Shown one piece after another: positions 10,101-20,042 of a stretch of 33,969 nucleotides of DNA. The translations under genes were made by a program, and so were the position numbers. Position 1 is the stretch's first letter. Each line of letters starts with the position of its first letter. Origin of the DNA: Clostridium celatum DSM 1785 (GTDB lineage Bacteria > Bacillota > Clostridia > Clostridiales > Clostridiaceae); contig NZ_KB291713.1 of the NCBI RefSeq assembly GCF_000320405.1, positions 1 through 33,969 on the forward strand, given 5' to 3'. The notes below the pieces were generated by a model that was not told the DNA's origin, did not search any database, and was given only the letters and a program-made list of their open reading frames with translations.

Positions 10101-11172
10101 TAGTTCGAAATTATGGTGGCATACAACTAATTCTCAAGGAGATTTTAATCAGTCTGTAGATAATTTAGTTAAAGATATGAGTGTGAACTCTAATAGTAAT
10201 GATAAAAAGATAAGTATAGATAATATTGTTAATAAATATATACAAAGAATAAAGGAAAATAATTCATTAATTAGACCTAAAATAGTTTCAACATCACCAA
10301 TTGGAGATTCTCATGATGATGATTTGGGAAAGATATATAAGAGAAATATGCGATTTGATATAAATGTTAGCGACATAATTGGTGAAAGTTTAACTATTAA
10401 TTTATATTTAGATATTAATGGAGATGGATTATTTAAAGAAGAGGAAATAGTAAAGACAATTGAAGGTGTTAATATACCAGAAGATGGATATAAGCTAGAA
10501 TATAATTTATATAATGATTTTCCACAGTTTATTGGGTATTTAGAGTGGAGAATTGAGGTAGTAAAGGATATAGATTTGAATTCTTCGCAGCCCATAAAAT
10601 CTTATACTGATGGAAATATATTATTTAGAAGAGTAACACAAGAAAAGAGAGTAATAAATGTTTTGCAGATATCGCCGTTTGAAAGTGGAAATTTAGAGGC
10701 CTCTTCTGCTCAGTGGAAAGGTGGAAATTTAAATTTAAAAACCAATACTGCATTTCAGAGTCTATTAAAGGAAAAGGAAGTTCAAGATTATGAAATAAAT
10801 ATTGAGGTTATAAGTTATCAAGATTTTTATCAAGGAAATAACCTTGGACCAGGGACATCACCTTTAAATGGTAGCAAGTATCATATGATTATAATGGGAT
10901 TTGCAGATACATTTAGAGAAAAGAGTATTTCAAATCAGGGAATTGAAGAAATAAAAAAATTTATAGAATCAGGTCAGGGATTAATGCTAACTCATGATAC
11001 TTTATGGTATAAAAGCTGGGATGGATGGCAAAAAAATATAAGAAATGCACCACAATTTATAAGAACATTTAGAGATATTATAGGACAATCTAGGTATATA
11101 GATCCTAATAATGAAGATGAAACAGGACTAAATGGGGAAAAAATAACGCATGATCCTAATAGACAGAAGTAA
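7153..11172 (+). CDS. Large secreted vWA-domain protein, front part (frameshifted)
   Basis: A Sec signal peptide is visible at residues 1-31 (basic start, LVLIIMMVFTFIPI core, AWA cleavage region), followed by an acidic linker. A vWA domain starts near residue 105, with the MIDAS motif DGSGS at 112-116, the Thr loop GGTNTGEG at about 231-238 and MSDG at 260-263, so metal binding looks intact. A C-E-H ... C insert (Cys123, Cys138) follows the MIDAS. Further on are a CnaB/prealbumin-like segment (about 610-690) and a long region starting near residue 850 that resembles clostridial DUF5057 proteins. The frame ends at 11170-11172 while coding continues in another frame. It is last in the pilus operon after a very strong ribosome binding site (AAGGGGGGAG), which suggests a pilus-associated adhesin. 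Without the shift the protein would be about 1975 residues. Confidence 0.85.
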   Translation: MRKLNKSKILSLVLIIMMVFTFIPISLAWADDVLNDIEEQEYKDEHNDEDKEENQINELSSISIKPQINLQYGGIVPENPMVGQEFEVTYHINPEPFQHNISKPKEIVLVLDGSGSMDTIIKCEHGKTSSHYVSGVLCKPKTRLEELKDAAKAFINKMKSVENLKIGIVVYSSSATINPISRSGTTTVKRYYNGVWTNRSVPKYQSYTDEYFLDVNDSRLLKMIDNIDALGGTNTGEGLRKAKFLLDEGTKDANKTIVFMSDGLPTYYSITGTNLNHYKEIDNTTPSISGAGNEDSQDNINKSSAYAEAIGSEKIRGNGYNIFSIGYGLNSTGNEKMEEIHKSMGGVATNNDDPNNTFFATSEGAIESVFNKIADTLINSYSINDVKLNLNLSDSISAFNGGSVNINGHQVEIDPIVYERKENNWYRAEPQSIKFTVKAKDSGSIKLFKENSSLTYTDIEGKIHSVAIPNIEINVREYSATDADKLGVTFSPTKNGYLIGDNADIKVTFSHSGNKNISYTDAKFTLDKNSKPNNFITQSSFDYVLNFGNITESKNMTYNFNINDDIDINSEEGVGYQLIGSYEYNINGTKESNSNITTNVNVKRGQIRIKVNDSINNDITSESKVVLKDKFNNEIIGNYDNGYIIFDTVSTGSHEVVLKEVPEGCYIADENKNALIEVKYEKPVGTYTFTTEGAIATKELEIDAKLIGTNPNYPYLDEEITVTYEINPKEFIKDSTNEIIIKEAKLLFNLGDKFTPVDGEGLVSSDNGKYVLDFADKVKYIYDNTNNKYVADKFTVSFKIRANSSGENISFNEGKIEYENILDINNTMISNIIDTPVVTVRSISELPIYTGADIRILEIEPSDSFKLTNLSSRSTTGIEEIEKIIDDKKYKIEITHMTMAEFIGKVDDLNGKYDVIVIGKYVDNSLVNPNGIINAENNLEGTIWFKDYKDLENDITNKKAKEIKEFINSGQLVFIDSDIKEMSSSKLWWHTTNSQGDFNQSVDNLVKDMSVNSNSNDKKISIDNIVNKYIQRIKENNSLIRPKIVSTSPIGDSHDDDLGKIYKRNMRFDINVSDIIGESLTINLYLDINGDGLFKEEEIVKTIEGVNIPEDGYKLEYNLYNDFPQFIGYLEWRIEVVKDIDLNSSQPIKSYTDGNILFRRVTQEKRVINVLQISPFESGNLEASSAQWKGGNLNLKTNTAFQSLLKEKEVQDYEINIEVISYQDFYQGNNLGPGTSPLNGSKYHMIIMGFADTFREKSISNQGIEEIKKFIESGQGLMLTHDTLWYKSWDGWQKNIRNAPQFIRTFRDIIGQSRYIDPNNEDETGLNGEKITHDPNRQK
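11160..11172 (+). other. Frameshift site joining the two vWA frames
   Basis: The upstream frame reads His-Asp-Pro-Asn-Arg-Gln-Lys-stop (stop 11170-11172). The downstream frame reads Thr-Glu-Val-Asn-Gly-Asp from 11163. Reading base 11163 twice, or restoring one A there, joins them without a gap. The two halves share codon use and a domain that spans the junction. There is no slippery heptamer or homopolymer at the site. It is therefore best explained by a one-base deletion or a sequencing error rather than programmed frameshifting. Confidence 0.8.
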
Positions 11173-11216
11173 ATGGAGATGATAGTAAATATCCAAAAGA
11201 AGCTGGGGCTACTTTA

Positions 11217-13076
11217 TTGGAGCTAAATGGAGTTAATAATAGTAATAGCACTGAGGTTTATAGAGTAAATGAATCCTTAATAACTAATTATCCATTTAAA
11301 TTAGGCGAAACAATAAGAGTAAGAAGAACTCATGGACAATATTTACAACTTAATTTTGAAGATGATGATGTAGTACCATTATTTAATTTAACTGAAAACA
11401 ATAATAATAATGTAGGAAATAATGAATATATAGAATGGAATCATCAAAGTAATAAGGTAAATAGATATGATTCTAGAAACTCATATTATACATATTCAAA
11501 AGGTAATATTACATTTTCAGGAACGGGAGAAAATTCAAGAGAAAGTATTGAGTATCCTGAATCTGAGTTAAGATTATTTGTTAATACAATAGTAAAGGCT
11601 GAAAGAGGAGCTAATCACAAACCTGAAGTATATGGATTGGAAAGTGTAACTGAAATACCTTATAACTCAGATTTAGAGTTTAATGCAATAGTTAAAGATG
11701 TTGATGGAGATAGAGTTAAAATTAATAAAATATCTTTAAATGGAGTAGATATAAGTTCACAAGTTTATAAAGATCCATTAAATAAAATACCAAGTGGATT
11801 TAAGAATCAAGGTTCACAGTTTCCTATAACTATACCATCAAGTTTATTTATAGTTAATAAACAAATATCTTTAACAATAGAAGCTGAGGATTCAAGGGGG
11901 GCAATAACTACTAAAGAGTATAAGATAACTCCAGTTCAAAATCCATTATTAACATCTAAGGGTCAAACCATTAATACTTTAGTTGGAGAAAATATAACAT
12001 TTGAAATTCAATTAGATAAAGAAAATGATACTAATCCAAGTAGTATTTTAGTTGACAGTATTGAAGTAACGGATAAAAATGAAATAGTAACTTTAAGCAA
12101 TATAAATACTGAGTATAGGGGTGGAAAGATATATTTAGTAGGAAACTTAAAAGCTTTAATAGAAGTAACTGGTGAAGAGTTACCTATAATTATTAATTAT
12201 AGTAATGGCACTAGTTCTATGAAGAGGTGTGAAGCTAAAATAATACTTAATAGTAGAAGTGCTAATGTAAATGTAATATTAAAGGTAAATGATTATAGTA
12301 ATCAAAACTTAGGGATAGGTCCAAAAGTTACATTAATAAATAAAATAAGCAATAAAGTTTATGAAAATAATATATCAATAATTGATGGACAAACTAATTT
12401 CAACTCAATAGAGGCTGGAGAATATGAGCTTTCCATAAGTGAAATAATTGGGTATGATATTTTATCTATTTTAGTAAATGGAACAAATGTGAGTTTTGCA
12501 GAAAATAATAAAATAAAATTTAATATAAGTTTTAGTGAAAATTCTAAAATAATAGAGATTGCAGTTGAGCCACAAGTTTCAGAGGTGATTCATGGTTTAT
12601 ATCAAGGCATAGGAGATAATAGACAAGTTAATATTATTGAAAATTTAAATGGCTTTGAAATGACAGCCGGTATGAATGTTAATTTTGCTTCAACATTCGT
12701 ATTAGGAGGAAATAGTATTCCAATTAATTTATCTATTGATTCTAAATTGGAAGTAACTAATGCTAAAGAAAGTATAAATAAAAATAATATAAAAATATAT
12801 AAGGTTACAAGTAATGACGAAAAAACTATATTGGATGAAGTTTCGGAATCAAAATTAGATATTTCAGTTAGTAATTCGCAATATGTAATTAAAATTAATG
12901 AAAGTATACAAAGAGATACTAGAATATTAATTACTTATTCTGCAATAGTTCCGGAGAGTAGTAATGAGGAAGAATTTACCAACACAATAAGTATAAGTAA
13001 TAAAAATAAATCAATTAAGGTTTATACAATAGATACAGGAGAAAATAATCCTGCATATCTACCAGAATTGTTCTAA
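11217..13076 (+). CDS. vWA-domain protein, C-terminal part (separated by frameshift)
   Basis: This frame continues the preceding gene. Open codons run from 11163, after an in-frame stop at 11160-11162, and the first possible start is a TTG at 11217 without a convincing ribosome binding site. The first part (INTYPF-like LITNYPFKLGE, RTHGQYLQLNFEDDDVVP) continues the DUF5057-like region of the upstream frame. It is followed by Ig-like or cadherin-like segments, a CnaB-like segment near residues 350-420 and an isopeptide/DUF11-like beta domain near the end. No C-terminal membrane helix, LPXTG sorting signal or cell-wall-binding repeat is seen, so the intact protein would be released or held by a partner such as the pilus. 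It is probably not made as a separate protein in this strain unless the frameshift is an assembly error. Confidence 0.75.
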   Translation: MELNGVNNSNSTEVYRVNESLITNYPFKLGETIRVRRTHGQYLQLNFEDDDVVPLFNLTENNNNNVGNNEYIEWNHQSNKVNRYDSRNSYYTYSKGNITFSGTGENSRESIEYPESELRLFVNTIVKAERGANHKPEVYGLESVTEIPYNSDLEFNAIVKDVDGDRVKINKISLNGVDISSQVYKDPLNKIPSGFKNQGSQFPITIPSSLFIVNKQISLTIEAEDSRGAITTKEYKITPVQNPLLTSKGQTINTLVGENITFEIQLDKENDTNPSSILVDSIEVTDKNEIVTLSNINTEYRGGKIYLVGNLKALIEVTGEELPIIINYSNGTSSMKRCEAKIILNSRSANVNVILKVNDYSNQNLGIGPKVTLINKISNKVYENNISIIDGQTNFNSIEAGEYELSISEIIGYDILSILVNGTNVSFAENNKIKFNISFSENSKIIEIAVEPQVSEVIHGLYQGIGDNRQVNIIENLNGFEMTAGMNVNFASTFVLGGNSIPINLSIDSKLEVTNAKESINKNNIKIYKVTSNDEKTILDEVSESKLDISVSNSQYVIKINESIQRDTRILITYSAIVPESSNEEEFTNTISISNKNKSIKVYTIDTGENNPAYLPELF

Positions 13077-13121
13077 ATCGTATTATAAATTTATAAATAT
13101 AACATATATAAATCTTTTATT

Positions 13122-13155
13122 AACAGGCTGTATTTTAAATGCAGCTTGTTTTTTA
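13122..13155 (+). terminator. Intrinsic terminator of the pilus/vWA operon
   Basis: The stem ACAGGCTG (13123-13130) pairs with CAGCTTGT (13142-13149), eight pairs with one G-U, followed by a run of T at 13148-13154. It lies about 45 bases after the vWA stop codon. Confidence 0.7.
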
Positions 13156-13254
13156 GTATATATTATTAAGTATAGATTAAATATAGATAAATTCAGCTTA
13201 TAACAATAGAGGATATATAAATTAGAAAAGATTTTATAGGTAAAATTATTTGTA

Positions 13255-13283
13255 TTGACAATAAATCTTTCATAAACTATAAT
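13255..13283 (+). promoter_or_regulatory. Sigma-A promoter of guaB
   Basis: A perfect TTGACA (13255-13260) and perfect TATAAT (13278-13283) are separated by 17 bases. Transcription should start near 13290, about 25 bases before the purine riboswitch aptamer. Confidence 0.88.
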
Positions 13284-13314
13284 GATAAAAAGCGAAAAAA
13301 CACGAATAATAAAA

Positions 13315-13383
13315 GAACTCATATAAGCCCGTAATATGGATGGGTGTTTCTACCGAAAACCTTAAATTTTCGTCTATGAGTGA
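13315..13383 (+). promoter_or_regulatory. Purine (guanine-type) riboswitch aptamer
   Basis: All parts of the purine riboswitch are visible. P1 is ACTCAT (13317-13322) with ATGAGT (13376-13381). P2 is GCCCGT with ATGGGT, closed by a loop ending in ATATGG. The core strand is TTTCTACC. P3 is CGAAAA with TTTTCG around CCTTAAA. The specificity base in the CTATGAG strand is C (13374), the guanine/hypoxanthine-type choice (adenine riboswitches have U). It lies between the promoter at 13255 and a terminator at 13433, upstream of guaB. Guanine binding should stabilise P1 and turn guaB off. Confidence 0.92.
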
Positions 13384-13432
13384 TGTTAATATATGTAAAA
13401 CTTAATGTTTGTATACGAATAATATTAGGTTG

Positions 13433-13484
13433 AAAAGCATATTAATTTCACTTATAGAAATGTGGGATTAATATGCTTTTTTTT
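13433..13484 (+). terminator. Riboswitch-controlled terminator (expression platform)
   Basis: A 14-base arm AAAAGCATATTAAT (13433-13446) pairs perfectly with 13467-13480 and is followed by T to 13484. The alternative antiterminator is also visible: 13379-13392 (AGTGATGTTAATAT, which includes the 3' strand of P1) is complementary to 13439-13452 with one mismatch and one G-U pair. Ligand binding locks AGT into P1 and frees the terminator, giving an OFF switch. Confidence 0.88.
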
Positions 13485-15213
<1,729 letters not shown>

Positions 15214-15242
15214 TTTAAAATATTAATAATTATAAAAAGGGG

Positions 15243-15307
15243 GAGGAAATAAAAATATATAGACTTTTGTTAATAAGTTTTTATATTTTGTATTTTCCTC
15301 TTTTTTA
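15243..15307 (+). terminator. Terminator after guaB
   Basis: GAGGAAA (15243-15249) pairs with TTTCCTC (15294-15300), extended by an imperfect A/T stem, and is followed by six T (15301-15306). It separates guaB from guaA. Confidence 0.65.
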
Positions 15308-15340
15308 AAACGAATTATTTTATGGAAAATTTAAATAATA

Positions 15341-15368
15341 TTCATATTTTTGTTGAAAAATGTATAAT
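15341..15368 (+). promoter_or_regulatory. Possible promoter of guaA
   Basis: A perfect TATAAT is at 15363-15368, with a weak TTCATA (15341-15346) 16 bases upstream. It lies after the guaB terminator and 40 bases before guaA, where a separate promoter is needed. Confidence 0.45.
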
Positions 15369-15408
15369 TTTACGAGATAATTAAAAAAAAGACATTAGGA
15401 GGATTCTA

Positions 15409-16950
15409 ATGAATAAGGAATTAATATTAGTACTTGACTTTGGTGGTCAATACAATCAATTAATAGCAAGAAGAGTTAGAGAATGTAATGTATATTGTGA
15501 GGTACATCCTTATAATTTAAGTGTTGATAAAATAAGAGAAATGAATCCAAAGGGAATAATTTTTACTGGTGGACCAAATAGTGTTTATGGTGAAAATTCA
15601 CCACTTTGTGATAAAGCTATATTCGAATTGGGAATACCTGTACTTGGTATTTGTTATGGTTCACAACTTATGTCTCACGTTCTTGGAGGAAGTGTTGCAA
15701 CTGCTCCTGTAAGTGAATATGGTAAAACTGTAGTTAAAGTTGATACTACATCTAAATTATTTAGTGATGTACATGAATCAACAATTGTTTGGATGAGTCA
15801 TACAGATTACATAGAAAGAGCTCCTGAAAACTTCAAGATAGTGGGAACTACACCTGTTTGTCCAGTAGCTGCTATGGAATGTGAAGAAAAAAATCTTTAT
15901 GCAGTTCAATTCCATCCAGAAGTTATGCATTCTGTAGAGGGAACTAAAATGTTATCAAACTTTGTTTATAACATTTGTAAATGTTCTGGAGATTGGAAAA
16001 TGGATTCATTTGTTGAAAAGACAATTGAGGAAATAAGAGAAAAGGTTGGTAATGGTAAGGCTTTATGTGCATTATCAGGTGGTGTTGATTCATCTGTTGC
16101 AGCAGTTCTTTTATCAAAAGCTATTGGAAAACAATTAACTTGTGTATTTGTTGATCATGGTTTACTTAGAAAAGATGAAGGCGATGAAGTAGAAGCTATA
16201 TTTGGACCAGAGGGACAATATGATTTAAACTTTATAAGAGTAAATGCTCAAGAGAGATTCTATGAAGCTTTAGCTGGAGTTGAAGACCCAGAAACTAAAA
16301 GGAAAATAATAGGTGAAGAATTCATTAGAGTATTTGAAGAAGAAGCTAAAAAAATTGGTGCTGTTGATTTCTTAGTTCAAGGTACAATTTATCCAGATAT
16401 AATTGAAAGTGGACTTGGTGATTCAGCGGTTATTAAATCACATCATAATGTTGGGGGACTGCCTGACTATGTTGATTTTAAAGAAATAGTAGAACCACTT
16501 AGATTATTATTTAAAGATGAAGTTAGAAAAGCCGGATTAGAACTTGGAATTCCTGAAAAATTAGTTTATAGACAGCCTTTCCCAGGACCAGGACTTGGTA
16601 TAAGAATTATTGGTGAAGTAACTGCTGAAAAAGTTAAAATAGTTCAAGAAGCAGATGCAATTTATAGAGAAGAAATTGCAAAAGCAGGTCTAGATAAAAC
16701 TATAGGTCAATATTTTGCAGCTTTAACTAACATGAGATCTGTTGGAGTTATGGGTGATGAAAGAACTTATGATTATGCGATTGCACTTAGAGCAGTAACT
16801 ACAAGTGATTTCATGACAGCAGAATCGGCTGATCTTCCATGGGAAGTTCTAGGAAAAGTAACAACTAGAATAGTGAATGAAGTTAATGGTGTTAATAGAG
16901 TAATGTATGATTGTACAGGAAAACCACCTGCGACTATTGAATTTGAATAA
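15409..16950 (+). CDS. guaA: GMP synthase (glutamine-hydrolysing)
   Basis: This enzyme converts XMP to GMP using ATP and glutamine-derived ammonia. The N-terminal class I glutamine amidotransferase domain (about 1-190) has the nucleophile Cys82 in GICYGSQ and the His169/Glu171 pair in FHPE. The ATP pyrophosphatase domain begins near 205, with the P-loop SGGVDSS at 223-229. The C-terminal dimerisation domain contains [13 protein letters not shown] and ends with the family's typical KPPATIEFE. At 513 residues it is full length. The ATG follows TAGGAGG. It works directly after GuaB in the pathway. No riboswitch is seen in its own leader, so unlike guaB it does not appear to be controlled by guanine at this level. 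Confidence 0.97.
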   Translation: MNKELILVLDFGGQYNQLIARRVRECNVYCEVHPYNLSVDKIREMNPKGIIFTGGPNSVYGENSPLCDKAIFELGIPVLGICYGSQLMSHVLGGSVATAPVSEYGKTVVKVDTTSKLFSDVHESTIVWMSHTDYIERAPENFKIVGTTPVCPVAAMECEEKNLYAVQFHPEVMHSVEGTKMLSNFVYNICKCSGDWKMDSFVEKTIEEIREKVGNGKALCALSGGVDSSVAAVLLSKAIGKQLTCVFVDHGLLRKDEGDEVEAIFGPEGQYDLNFIRVNAQERFYEALAGVEDPETKRKIIGEEFIRVFEEEAKKIGAVDFLVQGTIYPDIIESGLGDSAVIKSHHNVGGLPDYVDFKEIVEPLRLLFKDEVRKAGLELGIPEKLVYRQPFPGPGLGIRIIGEVTAEKVKIVQEADAIYREEIAKAGLDKTIGQYFAALTNMRSVGVMGDERTYDYAIALRAVTTSDFMTAESADLPWEVLGKVTTRIVNEVNGVNRVMYDCTGKPPATIEFE

Positions 16951-16960
16951 TAGATAAAAT

Positions 16961-17011
16961 TAAATCTCCCAATATTAATCAAAATATAGATTAATATTGG
17001 GAGATTTTTTT
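16961..17011 (+). terminator. Strong terminator after guaA
   Basis: A perfect 19-base stem (AAATCTCCC... at 16962-16980 with its complement at 16989-17007) has an 8-base loop and is followed by T. It lies 12 bases after the guaA stop. Confidence 0.93.
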
Positions 17012-17049
17012 AAAATAAAAAGTAAAATAAGTAATAAAATGGTAAAGTG

Positions 17050-17058
17050 TGGTATAAT
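17050..17058 (+). promoter_or_regulatory. Extended -10 promoter for the 17088 gene
   Basis: TG-G-TATAAT is present with no good -35 at standard spacing. It lies 30 bases before the start codon and after the guaA terminator. Confidence 0.5.
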
Positions 17059-17087
17059 TTAATTAGGTATATTAGGGAGGGGTAAAA

Positions 17088-17759
17088 ATGGGAGAGAAAA
17101 AAGAAAAAATACATCAAAAAACAGATAGTACAACTAAGAAAGATAATAAAAATGTCGATGAGTTAAGGTGCAATGAGAGTTATAAGAAAGAAGAAATGAA
17201 TTTATATGAGTCTGATGATTATGAAGAAAATTTAGAGGGTACTGAAAGAAATGTAAAAAAGAAAAGAATAGTGGTTTCAATTATAGTAACGCTATTAATT
17301 GGATTAGCTACTGTATTATGGTTTAAGGGATACGATATAGTTAATTATGCTTTCACTGTAGCAGCAGAGATAGCTGAAGAAGATAATAATGAAAAGAAAG
17401 ATACGAATATAGATACAAATGAAGATATAAAGGAATCAAACATAGTTTTAAGTGAAGAAGAGCTACTAAATATATATGACAGAGTTCATCAATTAGCTAA
17501 TACTATAATCATACCAGAAGATGGGCTTATATGGGGTGAGGAAGAAATTACAAAGAAGGCAATAGAAGAAGTATTAGTAAAATTAAAAGGAAATGATGAT
17601 GAACTTTATAGTGAACTTTCAAAGTGGTTAGAACTAGATTTAGATAATGCTGTAGATGTTCATAATTATGTATGGAGTAAGTTAGGTGGCAGTGAAGGTC
17701 GTGCATCAGCGATAAATGAAGAGGCTATAACAAAAGTTATTAAAGTTTTATCTGATTAA
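17088..17759 (+). CDS. Membrane-anchored protein, DUF6241-like C-terminus
   Basis: The layout of the 223 residues is a highly charged cytoplasmic N-terminus (about 60 residues, Lys/Glu/Asp-rich), one transmembrane helix at about 62-82 (IVVSIIVTLLIGLATVLWF), an acidic Asn/Asp linker, then a helical extracytoplasmic domain from about 120. The end of that domain (VHNYVWSKLGGSEGRAS) resembles the conserved HN..W...GG..G.A pattern I associate with DUF6241 proteins of Firmicutes; this link is from memory and should be searched. Function is unknown. The ATG follows GGGAGGGG. It stands alone between the guaA terminator and pgi. With no signal-peptide cleavage motif, a type II membrane topology is most likely. 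Confidence 0.75.
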   Translation: MGEKKEKIHQKTDSTTKKDNKNVDELRCNESYKKEEMNLYESDDYEENLEGTERNVKKKRIVVSIIVTLLIGLATVLWFKGYDIVNYAFTVAAEIAEEDNNEKKDTNIDTNEDIKESNIVLSEEELLNIYDRVHQLANTIIIPEDGLIWGEEEITKKAIEEVLVKLKGNDDELYSELSKWLELDLDNAVDVHNYVWSKLGGSEGRASAINEEAITKVIKVLSD

Positions 17760-17919
17760 GTGATATAATTTTTATGTAAAATGTCGAAACTAACTTATAT
17801 AAGTATAAGATAAAAATAGATATTTGTAAGTAAATGATAAAAGCAAAATATATTAACATTACTTCAATTTTATTAATTTAATAATTACTTAAAAAGTTTT
17901 AATAATAGTTATCTTAAAA

Positions 17920-17949
17920 TTGTTAGTAAATAAACATTTATGATATAAT
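17920..17949 (+). promoter_or_regulatory. Promoter of pgi
   Basis: TTGTTA (17920-17925), an 18-base spacer and TATAAT (17944-17949) with TG-A just before it (extended -10). The pgi start is 40 bases downstream. Confidence 0.6.
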
Positions 17950-17989
17950 TAGAAATGATAAAATTCCCAATAATAATGGAGGTAAAAAA

Positions 17990-19342
17990 ATGAGAAATGG
18001 CTTAAGCTTAGACTTAACAAAATTACAACCATATGCATCTTTAACAGAGTTAGATATGATGGAAGGCATGGTTAAATATGCTCATGATACAGTTCATGAA
18101 AAAACTGGAGCAGGAAATGATTTTTTAGGATGGTTAGATTTACCTGTAAATTACGATAAGGAAGAATTTGAAAGAATTAAAGTAGCTGCTGAAAAGATTA
18201 AATCAAATTCAGATGTATTAATAGTTATTGGTATAGGTGGTTCATATTTAGGAGCTAGAGCTGCTATAGAAATGTTAACTAACAACTTCTATAACATGTT
18301 ACCAAATAATAAGAGAAAAACTCCTAAAATATTCTTTGTTGGAAATAACATAAGTTCAACATATATTACAGATTTATTTGAAGCTATCGAAGGATTAGAT
18401 GTTTCTGTTAATGTTATATCTAAATCAGGTACAACTACTGAACCTGCAATAGCTTTTAGAATGTTCAAAGACTTCATGGAAAAGAAATATGGAGTAGAAG
18501 GAGCAAAAGAAAGAATATTTGCTACTACAGATAAAGAAAGAGGAGCATTAAAAGGATTAGCTGATACTATGGGTTATGAAACTTTCGTAGTTCCAGACGA
18601 TGTAGGTGGAAGATTCTCAGTTTTAACAGCTGTTGGTTTATTACCAATTGCAGTAGCAGGAATTAGCATTGATGAAATGATGCAAGGGGCTGCTGATGCA
18701 AGAGAAAAATACTCTAACCCTTCATTAAAAGAAAATGAATGTTATCAATATGCTGCTATGAGAAATGCTTTATACAATAAAGGTAAGAAAGTTGAAGTTA
18801 TGGTTAACTATGAACCAGCACTTCACTACTTCAACGAATGGTGGAAGCAATTATATGGTGAATCAGAAGGTAAAGATCAAAAGGGTATATTCCCAGCTGC
18901 AGTAGATTTTTCAACTGATTTACACTCAATGGGACAATTTATTCAAGATGGTACTAGAATAATGTTCGAAACAGTTCTTAATGTAGAAAAAGCTACTAAA
19001 GAAATAGTTATTGAAGAAGCTGAAGGAAATGTTGATGGATTAAACTTCTTAGCTGGTAAGACTGTTGATTTCGTTAATAAGCAAGCTTTCAATGGAACAT
19101 TATTAGCTCACTGTGATGGTGGAGTTCCTAATATGATATTAAATATTCCAGAGTTAAGCCCATACTACTTTGGTCAATTAGTTTACTTCTTCGAAAAGGC
19201 TTGTGCAATTAGTGGATACTTACTAGGAGTTAATCCATTTGATCAACCAGGTGTTGAAGCATACAAGAAAAATATGTTTGCTTTACTTGGTAAGCCAGGA
19301 TTTGAAGAATTAAAAGCTGAATTAGAAGCAAGATTAAAATAG
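17990..19342 (+). CDS. pgi: Glucose-6-phosphate isomerase
   Basis: It interconverts glucose 6-phosphate and fructose 6-phosphate in glycolysis and gluconeogenesis. The 450-residue length is the short Gram-positive type. Sugar-phosphate-binding and family motifs are clear: [10 protein letters not shown] at 81-90, [10 protein letters not shown] at 144-153 (phosphate loop), [14 protein letters not shown] at about 204-217, the region [10 protein letters not shown] near 305-315 with the catalytic Glu/His neighbourhood, and the C-terminal [10 protein letters not shown] segment that carries the catalytic Lys. The start is an ATG after TGGAGG. It has its own promoter and no obvious T-rich terminator after it; a small hairpin follows at 19349. 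Confidence 0.97.
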   Translation: MRNGLSLDLTKLQPYASLTELDMMEGMVKYAHDTVHEKTGAGNDFLGWLDLPVNYDKEEFERIKVAAEKIKSNSDVLIVIGIGGSYLGARAAIEMLTNNFYNMLPNNKRKTPKIFFVGNNISSTYITDLFEAIEGLDVSVNVISKSGTTTEPAIAFRMFKDFMEKKYGVEGAKERIFATTDKERGALKGLADTMGYETFVVPDDVGGRFSVLTAVGLLPIAVAGISIDEMMQGAADAREKYSNPSLKENECYQYAAMRNALYNKGKKVEVMVNYEPALHYFNEWWKQLYGESEGKDQKGIFPAAVDFSTDLHSMGQFIQDGTRIMFETVLNVEKATKEIVIEEAEGNVDGLNFLAGKTVDFVNKQAFNGTLLAHCDGGVPNMILNIPELSPYYFGQLVYFFEKACAISGYLLGVNPFDQPGVEAYKKNMFALLGKPGFEELKAELEARLK

Positions 19343-19348
19343 AAGGAA

Positions 19349-19371
19349 ACAACACTACAAAGTTGTGTTGT
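19349..19371 (+). other. Small hairpin between pgi and the UPF0178 gene
   Basis: ACAACAC (19349-19355) pairs with GTGTTGT (19365-19371) around a nine-base loop. No T run follows, so it is not a clear terminator. It sits 29 bases before the next gene and may affect readthrough or mRNA stability. Confidence 0.4.
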
Positions 19372-19400
19372 AACTTTCATTAGCTAAGTTAAAATTTAGA

Positions 19401-19850
19401 GTGTCAGTTAAGATTATTGTTGATGGAGATGCCTGCCCAGGTATCTCCATTATTAAAAATATAGCAAAAGAGTATGGGTTAGAACTTATAATTTATTGTG
19501 ATATTCATCATTTTATAATTGTAGATTATGGTGAGGTTAAGGTTGTTGATAGTGGATTTCAAAGTGTAGATATGAAGGTAGCAAATGAATGTAGGGAAGG
19601 AGATATTGTTGTATCTCAAGACTATGGAGTTGCTGCTATTTGTTTAGGGAAAAAAGCAAGTGTAATAAATCCAAAGGGATATATTTATACTGATGATAAT
19701 ATTGGAGCAATGCTTGAACAAAGACATTTATCACAAAAAATTAGAAGAAGTGGAGGTAAAACTCCAAATGCTAAAAAACGTTCTGTAGAAGATGATAGAA
19801 GATTACAAAAAAATCTACTATATTTAGTTAAAAATAAAATTTTAGAATAA
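19401..19850 (+). CDS. UPF0178/DUF188 family protein (YaiI-like)
   Basis: This 149-residue protein matches the UPF0178 pattern: VDGDACPG at 8-15, a central VDSGFQSVDMKVANECREGDIVVSQDYG region, and the Arg/Gly-rich LSQKIRRSGGKTPNAKKR segment. The acidic cluster (Asp residues in the N-terminal strand and QDYG) resembles a PIN-like/NYN-type metal site, but the biochemical role of the family is not established to my knowledge. It begins with GTG and has no clear Shine-Dalgarno sequence (TTTAGA upstream), which is unusual here where nearly all genes have strong sites. Its position 58 bases after pgi suggests it may be read through from the pgi promoter. It ends in a terminator that overlaps the stop codon. 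Confidence 0.88.
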   Translation: MSVKIIVDGDACPGISIIKNIAKEYGLELIIYCDIHHFIIVDYGEVKVVDSGFQSVDMKVANECREGDIVVSQDYGVAAICLGKKASVINPKGYIYTDDNIGAMLEQRHLSQKIRRSGGKTPNAKKRSVEDDRRLQKNLLYLVKNKILE

Positions 19851-19887
19851 GCTGTAGAAAAATATCTATAGTTTATTCTTTTTTTTA
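19845..19887 (+). terminator. Terminator overlapping the UPF0178 stop codon
   Basis: GAATAAGCTGTAGA (19845-19858) pairs with 19865-19878 over 14 positions with two G-U pairs, followed by eight T (19879-19886). The stop codon lies inside the 5' arm. Confidence 0.88.
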
Positions 19888-20042
19888 TATTCGAATGACA
19901 AAATTCAACTTTTATTTTAGATTTGAAATAGTATAATATATATAGAAAATTATGTAAAGAAAATCAGAGGGGTTTTAGTAAAAATAATTATTAAAAGAAT
20001 AGATACATATTAGAGATATGCTGAAGTGGGGTGGGATATACT

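Noticed and set aside
11155..11180. Programmed ribosomal frameshifting in the vWA gene
   Set aside because: No slippery heptamer, no homopolymer and no clear stimulatory structure at the junction; mutation or sequence error is simpler.
13041..13076. Sortase signal in the C-terminal PAYLPELF of the vWA protein
   Set aside because: It ends the protein with no LPXTG pattern, no hydrophobic helix and no basic tail.
13083..13322. Minus-strand open frame of 79 codons in the gap before guaB
   Set aside because: It overlaps the terminator, the guaB promoter and the riboswitch, has low-complexity Ile/Tyr/Asn-rich content and no ribosome binding site.
17760..17919. Regulatory element in the gap before pgi
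   Set aside because: AT-rich with only weak short inverted repeats; nothing beyond the promoter at 17920 is convincing.
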